Numbered from the stretch's first letter, positions 1 to 3,246 are shown. The stretch: DNA of 7,968 bases from an uncultured Porphyromonadaceae bacterium (GCA_905212215.1 CAJMDR010000077.1:1-7968), one strand, 5' to 3'. A program made the numbers and translations. The notes: generated by a model not told the origin, from the sequence alone.

Positions 1-24
1 TTCGTCGGGAGCGTGTGCCGTTGC

Positions 25-60
25 TACGCAGATAGATTGCGTACCTCTGTTGTAATTTTG
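25..60 (+). promoter_or_regulatory. Promoter P1 of the leader, sharing a box with the tRNA-array promoter
   Basis: The -7 element TAATTTTG (53-60) fits the Bacteroidetes consensus TAnnTTTG. The usual -33 TTG is absent; the box TACGCAGATAG (25-35) sits there instead, 17 nt upstream of the -7 element. The same 11-mer, the same 17-nt spacing and a near-identical TAACTTTGCAGT occur on the minus strand at the tRNA-array promoter (1531-1570). The box here is also the left part of a perfect inverted repeat, TACGCA-N7-TGCGTA (25-43). A start near 67 is expected, and the first ATG downstream is the leader ORF at 177. A non-consensus -33 region plus a shared box suggests a common activator or alternative sigma factor; that part is inference. 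Confidence 0.55.
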
Positions 61-113
61 CAGTCGATTTCAGCGCGGGAATTGCCGAATTGCTGTAATC
101 GTCTTGGATACGC

Positions 114-144
114 TTGGTTATACCAAGAAATTCTGTTAACTTTG
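114..144 (+). promoter_or_regulatory. Promoter P2 of the leader (Bacteroidetes -33/-7)
   Basis: TTG (114-116) and TAACTTTG (137-144) are separated by 20 nt, an exact fit to the TTG-N19-21-TAnnTTTG pattern of Bacteroides housekeeping promoters. The start would lie near 151, inside or beside a small hairpin CCCG-CTTT-CGGG (147-158), leaving a short A/T-rich 5' leader before the ATG at 177. It differs from P1 in having a proper -33 TTG, so the leader may be transcribed both constitutively (P2) and inducibly (P1). Confidence 0.6.
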
Positions 145-176
145 CACCCGCTTTCGGGCGAATTAAATTCAGAACA

Positions 177-317
177 ATGCAGATACCGCAACACAATATA
201 TCGAATATATGGCGCCGCCGTAACTATCGTAGCTGCTGCGTAAGTTGCTATTGCTTTAGCTTTAGCAGCATGCTTGAAGGATGGTTCCGGCGATATTGCA
301 GTTGTATCTGCGTCTGA
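177..317 (+). CDS. Leader peptide ORF (46 aa) built from the codons of the adjacent tRNA array
   Basis: This is the first ATG after either promoter, preceded by the A/T-rich stretch typical of Bacteroidetes starts. The first 11 codons are ordinary (Q, I, P, H, N). From codon 12 on, 28 of 35 codons are TGG, CGN, TAY, AGY, TGY, TTY or ATG, the set decoded by the seven tRNAs at 932-1519. The run from 210 to 272 reads W-R-R-R-N-Y-R-S-C-C-V-S-C-Y-C-F-S-F-S-S-M and uses all seven tRNAs. All six Ser codons in this part are AGC/AGT. Four of six Arg codons are CGC/CGT, one is CGA and one is CGG. A second cluster follows (W-F-R-R-Y-C-S-C). A terminator begins 31 nt after the stop and a regulator gene follows. 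This is the arrangement of amino-acid operon leader peptides such as TrpL or HisL, but tuned to seven tRNAs. No protein family was recognised. The alternative is that the Ala-rich minus-strand ORF aligned codon for codon with it is the real gene. Confidence 0.65.
   Translation: MQIPQHNISNIWRRRNYRSCCVSCYCFSFSSMLEGWFRRYCSCICV
231..274 (+). promoter_or_regulatory. Hairpin inside the control-codon region of the leader
   Basis: AGCTGCTGC (231-239) pairs with GCAGCA-T-GCT (265-274), nine pairs with one bulged T. Inside it, GCTA (247-250) can pair with TAGC (257-260). The hairpin lies wholly within the Ser/Cys/Tyr/Phe codon run, so a translating or stalled ribosome would open it. It could act as a pause hairpin like the 1:2 stem of biosynthetic attenuators. 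It may also be a by-product of the repeated AGC/TGC codons. Confidence 0.35.
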
Positions 318-358
318 TTTCATACTATTCAGACAATAAGGAGACAGTCGGAAAGTCC
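279..358 (+). promoter_or_regulatory. Candidate antiterminator pairing
   Basis: GGA (279-281) and TTCCG (285-289), in the distal part of the leader ORF, can pair with TCC (356-358) and CGGAA (349-353), which include the 5' arm of the terminator. This is 3 + 5 bp across a small internal loop and would exclude the terminator hairpin. CGGCG (288-292) can instead pair upstream with CGCCG in the Arg codons (213-217 or 216-220), giving a competing protector stem. A ribosome stalled on the first Trp/Arg codons would mask the protector arm. The pairings are seen in the sequence; which of them form is inference. Confidence 0.35.
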
Positions 359-413
359 TGAAAAGCTTTCCGATTTTTTTGTGCCCTGTCATGGCCACAG
401 GATCCTTATTGTC
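332..413 (+). repeat. 11-bp perfect inverted repeat flanking the leader terminator
   Basis: GACAATAAGGA (332-342) is the exact reverse complement of TCCTTATTGTC (403-413). Between the arms lie the terminator hairpin (349-372), its T tract and a second hairpin CCTGT-N7-ACAGG (385-401), so readthrough RNA could fold into a multi-branched structure closed by the 11-bp stem. The right arm is transcribed only after the terminator, so it cannot be the classical antiterminator. It may stabilise or mark readthrough mRNA ahead of the regulator gene. An alternative inner pairing is GACAG (343-347) with CTGTC (386-390). Confidence 0.5.
349..380 (+). terminator. Rho-independent terminator after the leader ORF (attenuator)
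   Basis: The stem CGGAAAG (349-355) / CTTTCCG (366-372) has a 10-nt loop and is followed by A and seven T (374-380). The T tract is on the plus-strand 3' side, so it terminates plus-strand transcription coming from P1/P2 through the leader ORF. It lies between the leader stop and the regulator gene, the position of an attenuator. No strong promoter is apparent between it and the regulator (only a weak TTG-N18-TAAAATTT at 409-437), so regulator expression probably depends on readthrough. Confidence 0.75.
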
Positions 414-466
414 ACGGCATGGCACCAAGTAAAATTTTCATACTATGAATGTTTTTTACCACAGCC

Positions 467-880
467 ATGCCAGTAAACAAGAATGCTTTATTAAGATACA
501 AGACAATCGACCGGTGCTTGAGAAACAAGTACAGGCGGTGGACTCTGGATGACCTCGTCGAGGCTTGCTCGGATGCCCTCTACGAGATGGAGGGTATAAC
601 CAGGGGTGTCTCCGTAAGAACAGTTCAGGCCGACATCCAGATGATGCGGTCTGACAAACTGGGCTACAATGCCCCGATAGAGGTATACGACAACAAATAC
701 TACAGGTACGAGGATTCCGATTACTCGATAACAGATTCTCCGATAGCTGATGATACATACGAACTTGTCGTAAAGGCTGTCAGGATGATACGTCATAAGG
801 GAGAATCTTCGATCGAAGATCTCGCTGACATACTTGAAAAAGTCGGCGAACGGCTCAATGCCTTGCTGATACATCAATAA
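467..880 (+). CDS. Short transcriptional regulator: WYL-family N-terminus without the WYL domain
   Basis: The protein has 137 aa when started at MPVNKNALLRYKTID, the N-terminus usual for Bacteroides WYL-type regulators; an ATG at 449 would add six residues. Residues about 1-90 match the winged-helix part of that family: RYKTIDRCL, RRWTLDDL, the recognition-helix-like VSVRTVQADIQMM and the wing segment around YNAPI and YYRYED. Residues 90-137 look like the helical linker. Full-length relatives are roughly 300 aa and continue into a WYL ligand-binding domain, which is missing here: the stop is followed at once by a strong hairpin (882-924) and then tRNA genes, so no remnant is visible. It lies downstream of the leader attenuator and converges on the tRNA array. 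I infer that it acts as a DNA-binding regulator, possibly at the array palindrome (1542-1565), with sensing moved to the leader. It could also be a truncated relic. Confidence 0.75.
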   Translation: MPVNKNALLRYKTIDRCLRNKYRRWTLDDLVEACSDALYEMEGITRGVSVRTVQADIQMMRSDKLGYNAPIEVYDNKYYRYEDSDYSITDSPIADDTYELVVKAVRMIRHKGESSIEDLADILEKVGERLNALLIHQ

Positions 881-881
881 G

Positions 882-924
882 GAAGGCTTCCGTCAATCCT
901 TAAATGGATTCCACGGAAGCCTTC
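882..924. terminator. Bidirectional terminator hairpin between regulator and tRNA array
   Basis: GAAGGCTTCCGT (882-893) pairs perfectly over 12 bp with ACGGAAGCCTTC (913-924), with an inner AATCC/GGATT stem (895-899 / 906-910). It starts just after the regulator stop codon and ends 7 nt before the last tRNA (Cys), so it can end transcription from both convergent units. Flanking T runs are short: ATCTTT on the plus side and CCTTATT on the minus side. Confidence 0.75.
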
Positions 925-931
925 ATCTTTG

Positions 932-1005
932 AGTGAGAAGTCGGATTTGAACCGACGAATACCGGTTTTGCAGACCGGCCCCTTGAACCGCTCGGGCATT
1001 CTCAC
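932..1005 (-). tRNA. tRNA-Cys (GCA)
   Basis: A full cloverleaf is seen on the minus strand. The acceptor is GTGAGAA/TTCTCAC with discriminator T, the anticodon stem-loop is CCGGT-CTGCAAA-ACCGG (anticodon GCA), and the T arm is GTCGG-TTCAAAT-CCGAC. It is the last gene of the array. CCA is not encoded. A36-A37-A38 in the loop is the context modified by MiaA/MiaB. It reads TGC/TGT, which account for seven codons of the leader ORF. Confidence 0.93.
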
Positions 1006-1012
1006 ATTTTGG

Positions 1013-1084
1013 TTGCGGGGGATGGACTCGAACCACCGACTCCGAGCTTATGAGGCTCGTTAGCTACCACTGCTACACCCCACA
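1013..1084 (-). tRNA. tRNA-Met (CAT), elongator type
   Basis: The cloverleaf has acceptor TGTGGGG/CCCCGCA with A73, D stem TAGC/GCTA, anticodon stem-loop CGAGC-CTCATAA-GCTCG and T arm GGTGG-TTCGAGT-CCATC. It lacks the three G-C pairs next to the anticodon loop that mark initiator tRNA, so it is an elongator, or possibly a tRNA-Ile2 with a modified C34. CCA is encoded at the 3' end. The first pair U1-A72 is unusual. Confidence 0.88.
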
Positions 1085-1093
1085 TGTGTCTGG

Positions 1094-1167
1094 TACTTCC
1101 GGCAAGACTCGAACTTGCGACCCTCACGTTCGTAGCGTGACGCTCTGATCCACTGAGCTACGGAAGC
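1094..1167 (-). tRNA. tRNA-Arg (ACG)
   Basis: The acceptor is GCTTCCG/CGGAAGT with a terminal G-U pair and A73. The D arm is GCTC...GAGC and the anticodon stem-loop is TCACG-CTACGAA-CGTGA. A34 would be deaminated to inosine, so the tRNA reads CGU, CGC and CGA; five of the six Arg codons in the leader ORF fall in that set. CCA is encoded after the discriminator. Confidence 0.93.
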
Positions 1168-1176
1168 ATATATCGG

Positions 1177-1258
1177 TTGGGGCGGTAGGACTCGAACCTA
1201 CGATGTCCGAAGACGGGAGATTTACAGTCTCCTGCAATAGCCGCTATGCGACACCCCA
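1177..1258 (-). tRNA. tRNA-Tyr (GTA)
   Basis: This is a class II tRNA with a long variable arm (CGTCTTCGGACATC). The anticodon stem-loop is GGAGA-CTGTAAA-TCTCC and the T arm is GTAGG-TTCGAGT-CCTAC. The acceptor TGGGGTG/CGCCCCA begins with U1-A72, whereas bacterial TyrRS normally recognises G1-C72. The discriminator is A, followed by CCG rather than CCA. Confidence 0.92.
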
Positions 1259-1269
1259 GTTTATATTGG

Positions 1270-1342
1270 CACAGGCAGAAGGACTTGAACCCACGACTTT
1301 CGGTTTTGGAGACCGACGCTCTACCGACTGAGCTATACCTGC
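1270..1342 (-). tRNA. tRNA-Trp (CCA)
   Basis: The acceptor is GCAGGTA/TGCCTGT with the G73 discriminator typical of bacterial tRNA-Trp. The D arm is GCTC...GAGC and the anticodon stem-loop is TCGGT-CTCCAAA-ACCGA. The T arm GTGGG-TTCAAGT-CCTTC contains a U-U mismatch. The 3' CCA is encoded. It reads TGG, which appears twice in the leader ORF and opens each codon cluster. Confidence 0.92.
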
Positions 1343-1351
1343 ATATTATCG

Positions 1352-1424
1352 TGGACACTCGTGGACTCGAACCACATTCTCAGGATTTTCAGTCCTGCGC
1401 ATACACCATGTCTGCCAAGTGTCC
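1352..1424 (-). tRNA. tRNA-Phe (GAA)
   Basis: The acceptor GGACACT/AGTGTCC is perfectly paired, with A73. The anticodon stem-loop is CAGGA-CTGAAAA-TCCTG and the T arm is TGTGG-TTCGAGT-CCACG. The D stem is weak, with three clear pairs. CCA is not encoded (CGA follows). It reads TTT/TTC, used three times in the leader ORF. Confidence 0.92.
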
Positions 1425-1431
1425 ATTGAAG

Positions 1432-1519
1432 CGGAAGCAGAAAGATTCGAACTTTCGGAGTCTTTTTGAGGCTCGGCCCCTTAGCAGAGGGCTGGTTTCG
1501 ACCGCTCACCCATGCTTCC
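1432..1519 (-). tRNA. tRNA-Ser (GCT)
   Basis: This class II tRNA is the first gene of the array. The acceptor is GGAAGCA/TGCTTCC with G73, the D arm is GGTG...AGCC, the anticodon stem-loop is GCCCT-CTGCTAA-GGGGC, and a long variable arm precedes the T arm GAAAG-TTCGAAT-CTTTC. It reads AGC/AGT only, and all Ser codons in the last 35 codons of the leader ORF are AGC/AGT. CCA is not encoded. It starts about 9 nt downstream of the predicted array transcription start. Confidence 0.93.
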
Positions 1520-1534
1520 TTTTGTTTGACACTG

Positions 1535-1570
1535 CAAAGTTAGATAGGCCGGATGCAGCCTATCTGCGTA
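1535..1570 (-). promoter_or_regulatory. Promoter of the tRNA array
   Basis: On the minus strand the -7 element TAACTTTG (1535-1542) matches TAnnTTTG exactly, and a start near 1528 would leave a leader of about 9 nt before tRNA-Ser. No TTG stands at -33. The box TACGCAGATAG (1560-1570) occupies that place, 17 nt from the -7 element, exactly as at promoter P1 (25-60). The lack of a -33 TTG suggests dependence on an activator. Confidence 0.65.
1542..1565. promoter_or_regulatory. Palindromic operator candidate at the array promoter
   Basis: AGATAGGC (1542-1549) and GCCTATCT (1558-1565) form a perfect 8-bp inverted repeat with an 8-nt spacer, abutting the -7 element and spanning the -33 region. 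The 24-bp dyad is the size expected for a dimeric winged-helix regulator. The truncated WYL-family protein at 467-880 is the nearest candidate ligand, by inference. The outer half-site overlaps the TACGCAGATAG box shared with P1. Confidence 0.55.
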
Positions 1571-1572
1571 CC

Positions 1573-1602
1573 ATAATTTTTTTTGAAAAAATTTATTTTC
1601 AA
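1573..1602 (-). promoter_or_regulatory. A/T-rich upstream tract of the tRNA array promoter
   Basis: A T8 run (1577-1584) and an A6 run (1586-1591) followed by ATTTATTTTC lie directly upstream of the array promoter, like an UP element or an intrinsically bent upstream region. This would favour strong expression of a stable-RNA operon. The rest of 1520-1705 holds no gene that I can support. Confidence 0.4.
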
Positions 1603-1635
1603 GTCATAAATTCGGCATCGGTTTATCTTCAAAGA

Positions 1636-1668
1636 GGCGGTTTACGGAGTTTGCGGAGAGAAACCGCC
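1636..1668 (-). terminator. Terminator hairpin of the two-gene minus-strand unit
   Basis: GGCGGTTT (1636-1643) and AAACCGCC (1661-1668) form an 8-bp stem with a 17-nt loop, about 40 nt past the stop of the 1706-1942 gene. On the minus strand it is followed by TCTTTG, only a weak T run. It would insulate the tRNA array from upstream transcription. Confidence 0.5.
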
Positions 1669-1705
1669 CCGACTGGATGCCGGAGCGGTATATTAAACGT
1701 TTATT

Positions 1706-1942
1706 TTACATTACCATTACTGAACAATCGATAACATCTGAGCCGAGACCGAATGCAGGGAAATGTGAAAAGTATGGGAAACTGTTTCCTTCATCATCTG
1801 AAGCCGGAGATACGGAAACGACATTGTTCCGTTCCCACCATTCATCGACGATAGCCTTGTCCTCGTCCGTCATTCCGGTATAATCTCCGTTAACGAGGTA
1901 ACACATAGCCCATACGGGTATTTTCTCGATAGTAAATTCCAT
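1706..1942 (-). CDS. Small hypothetical protein (78 aa)
   Basis: The protein starts MEFTIEKIPVWAMCYLVNGD, continues with TGMTDEDKAIVDEWWERN and ends with SFPYFSHFPAFGLGSDVIDC. It is small, acidic and soluble-looking, with aromatic-rich blocks and no signal peptide or membrane segment. The pattern (EKIP.WA.CYL.NGD.TG.T, a WW pair, PYFSH.PAFGL) resembles small conserved proteins of unknown function carried by Bacteroidales mobile elements; that is memory of the family, not a search result. It lies 10 nt downstream of the 161-aa gene on the same strand, suggesting one operon. No catalytic motif is visible and no function is assigned. Confidence 0.75.
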   Translation of the reverse strand: MEFTIEKIPVWAMCYLVNGDYTGMTDEDKAIVDEWWERNNVVSVSPASDDEGNSFPYFSHFPAFGLGSDVIDCSVMVM

Positions 1943-1952
1943 ATTGTCAGTT

Positions 1953-2438
1953 TTAATCGTGATAACCTAAGATTGCGCCGATGTAGAGTTTCGCACCGGT
2001 TTCAAGTTTGCCCACCATAAGCATGAGGTCGCGTGAACGCTCGGCGGTGCCGTAGCTGTCCGATTCGAGTACAAAATAGTCGGGACTTTCAAGCGGGTTT
2101 ACGATAGCCTTTTGCAACTGATAAACCGGACCTATCCATTCCATGATGTTGCCCTCGTCAATGGCTTCCGTCTTTGTTCGGATAAGGTCGAGATACGACT
2201 TTCGCCATTCCTCAAAGCCGCCCTGATAAACAATGGTCTCGTTGTCGGCGTCGAGTGTGAACATACCTTTGGGGAGTATTCGCTCCACAAGGTCATGTAT
2301 GAGTTCACTGCGTTCGCCCTCTTCGGTTTCATACAGATAGTCGAAGCCTGCCATGTCGCCCTCCGATACTGTGTCACTACCGATGTAGTCATCACTGTCA
2401 ATGGGTGACGTATTGATTTGAAAGATTATTCCGTGCAT
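1953..2438 (-). CDS. Hypothetical acidic protein (161 aa)
   Basis: The protein starts MHGIIFQINTSPIDSDDYIG and is strongly acidic in its first 110 residues (runs such as YETEEGER, VSEGD, DADNET). It has a central helical segment around FEEWRKSYLDLIRTKTEAID and ends LYIGAILGYHD. There is no signal peptide, membrane helix or recognised motif. It is the first gene of the pair with the 78-aa protein, 10 nt apart. Small acidic proteins on mobile elements are sometimes DNA mimics or anti-defence factors, but nothing here shows that. The ATG at 2438 follows AAACATAAGGAACT, with no Shine-Dalgarno sequence. Repeat copy 1 begins about 140 nt upstream. Confidence 0.75.
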   Translation of the reverse strand: MHGIIFQINTSPIDSDDYIGSDTVSEGDMAGFDYLYETEEGERSELIHDLVERILPKGMFTLDADNETIVYQGGFEEWRKSYLDLIRTKTEAIDEGNIMEWIGPVYQLQKAIVNPLESPDYFVLESDSYGTAERSRDLMLMVGKLETGAKLYIGAILGYHD

Positions 2439-2579
2439 AGTTCCTTATGTTTGTGAGTTCCAATTCTTTTCCCTTTGGTTTGAAGCCTTTTGGCTTCTCG
2501 CGTCCGGGGAAATTTTTTCGATACATCACACTCGACGGGCATAGATGGCATAAGGCAAGTGTGGCAAGCGGAAAGATGT
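2439..2579. other. Intergenic region with a small hairpin; no supported gene
   Basis: The stretch carries a perfect 6-bp hairpin GAAGCC-TTTT-GGCTTC (2482-2497) and an A/T tract at 2511-2518. Open frames on both strands run through here and into the adjacent repeat, but none has a credible start, promoter or family match. A minus-strand frame ends at 2426, overlapping the start of the 161-aa gene, and could be a leader, but I see no support for translation. Confidence 0.4.
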
Positions 2580-2704
2580 CGGAATACCCAATTTGGCACA
2601 AATTGCGGAAGGCTGCCGACAGCTTTCCGTGCATACAAGCACAGCGGTCACTTGCCGCCGGCATCGCCCGCCGTAACTTCGTAGCGAAAAATACACGGGC
2701 GCGA
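2580..2704 (+). repeat. Dispersed ~125-bp direct repeat, copy 1
   Basis: The first 41 bases (2580-2620, starting CGGAATACCCAATTTGGCAC) match copy 2 (3121-3161) at 40 of 41 positions. The middle part diverges, and the last ~37 bases (CGTAACTTCGTAGCG ... CGCGAG) are again similar. The right end holds a promoter-like TTG-N19-TAACTTCG (2652-2681) with one change from the consensus. The copies are in direct orientation, 541 bp apart, and bracket the small transcription unit at 2825-3062. They may be a dispersed intergenic repeat or remnants of a duplicated regulatory region. Confidence 0.75.
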
Positions 2705-2824
2705 GAGCCAATAATAATACTGGATTAAACCTTTTATAAAGATTTCAGTCTAATATAAAAAATGTGGATTTTCTCGGTTATTAGTTTAGCCCTGCCATTT
2801 TTACCTATGGATCTCCAAATTACC

Positions 2825-2855
2825 TTGACACCGTTTGTGTGGTGTGGTAACTTCA
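2825..2855 (+). promoter_or_regulatory. Promoter-like site upstream of a small ORF
   Basis: TTG (2825-2827, in a TTGAC context) and TAACTTCA (2848-2855) are 20 nt apart, close to the Bacteroidetes consensus with the last T and G of TAnnTTTG replaced by C and A. A start near 2862 would give a short A/T-rich leader before the ATG at 2885. The terminator at 3035-3062 closes the unit. Confidence 0.45.
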
Positions 2856-2884
2856 TAAGTTTAACATCATTAACAATAAAATAT

Positions 2885-2971
2885 ATGAATATGAAGAAGG
2901 ATATATCTATGGGAGTACTAAAAGTGATAAGAAGACTAATTACAACGTTAGGGGAAATGGAGCAAAGGTAG
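2885..2971 (+). CDS. Small ORF (28 aa), loosely like Bacteroidales smalltalk-type microproteins
   Basis: The peptide begins MNMKKDISMGVLKVIRRLIT and ends TLGEMEQR. It is short and basic, with a possible amphipathic helix (VLKVIRRLITTLG). The MKK start followed by a LKVI...TTLG helix recalls the roughly 30-residue 'smalltalk' proteins of Bacteroides, but the hydrophobic C-terminal half of that family is missing and the usual HU-like or amidase neighbours are absent. Support comes mainly from context: a promoter-like site 30 nt upstream and a clean terminator downstream. The transcript may instead be a small RNA of about 200 nt. Confidence 0.35.
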   Translation: MNMKKDISMGVLKVIRRLITTLGEMEQR

Positions 2972-3034
2972 AAATACCGGGCTAACGTCTGAGTTAATCA
3001 TTCCCCTCCACCAAAAATAACTGATTTATATATA

Positions 3035-3062
3035 CAGCCCTGACTTATAATAGTCAGGGCTG
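3035..3062 (+). terminator. Terminator of the small plus-strand unit
   Basis: CAGCCCTGACT (3035-3045) pairs over 11 bp with AGTCAGGGCTG (3052-3062) around a 6-nt loop and is followed on the plus strand by CTAATTTTATTG. It has the form of an efficient intrinsic terminator and, together with the promoter-like site at 2825-2855, defines a transcript of about 200 nt. Confidence 0.7.
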
Positions 3063-3120
3063 CTAATTTTATTGACCAGCCTAATGTCATAATGTATTAA
3101 TATTTGAAGATATAAGATTT

Positions 3121-3246
3121 CGGAATACCCAATTTGGCACAAATTGTGGAAGGCTGCCGACTGCTTACAACGCAGACAAGCGAAGCGATCGCTTGCTTGC
3201 GACACAATCACGTCGTAACTTTGTATCGGAAAATCACGGACGCGAA
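3121..3246 (+). repeat. Dispersed ~125-bp direct repeat, copy 2, with a consensus promoter
   Basis: This is the partner of the repeat at 2580-2704 (40/41 identity over the first 41 bases). Its right end carries an exact -7 element TAACTTTG (3216-3223) with TTG at 3193-3195, 20 nt upstream, so this copy has the better promoter. A 12-bp palindrome AAGCGATCGCTT (3183-3194), extended on both sides with one bulged G, overlaps the -33 element and could be an operator. Copy 1 lacks this palindrome. Confidence 0.75.

Noticed and set aside
13..243. 76-codon plus-strand frame at the window start
   Set aside because: Its start lies upstream of both promoters, it has no family resemblance, and it overlaps the leader ORF in another frame.
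24..428. 134-codon minus-strand open frame, Ala-rich in the middle, aligned codon for codon with the leader ORF
   Set aside because: It reads fairly like a protein (for example from MKSDADTTAISPEP at 323) and is the main rival to the leader ORF: GCA, GCT, AAA, ATA and CCA on this strand become TGC, AGC, TTT, TAT and TGG on the other. I rejected it because no minus-strand promoter is visible, it crosses a plus-strand terminator, it overlaps two consensus plus-strand promoters, and the plus frame matches the tRNA array including AGY-only Ser use. It is not excluded.
444..552. Short frame starting MNVFYHSHASKQECF, mildly rich in Phe, Tyr, Ser and Cys codons, overlapping the regulator start
   Set aside because: The enrichment is weak and stops after about 15 codons, and the frame overlaps the well-supported regulator gene. 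Probably chance.
932..1519. tRNA array as an element attachment site
   Set aside because: I found no duplicated tRNA 3' end elsewhere in the window and no integrase gene, so there is no evidence that any of these tRNAs is an att site.
1246..1734. 162-codon plus-strand frame and other frames across the tRNA array
   Set aside because: They are antisense to tRNA genes; the peptide text (such as repeats of RLEPHSQD-like segments) is the usual translation of tRNA T arms.
2398..2664. Minus-strand frames across repeat copy 1 and a similar frame across copy 2 sharing a CQIGYS-type peptide
   Set aside because: The shared peptide follows from DNA identity of the repeats, the two frames diverge outside the repeat, and there is no credible start.
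3183..3194. 12-bp palindrome as a CRISPR or recombination site
   Set aside because: It is a single occurrence with no repeat-spacer pattern and is absent from copy 1; an operator or chance is more plausible.
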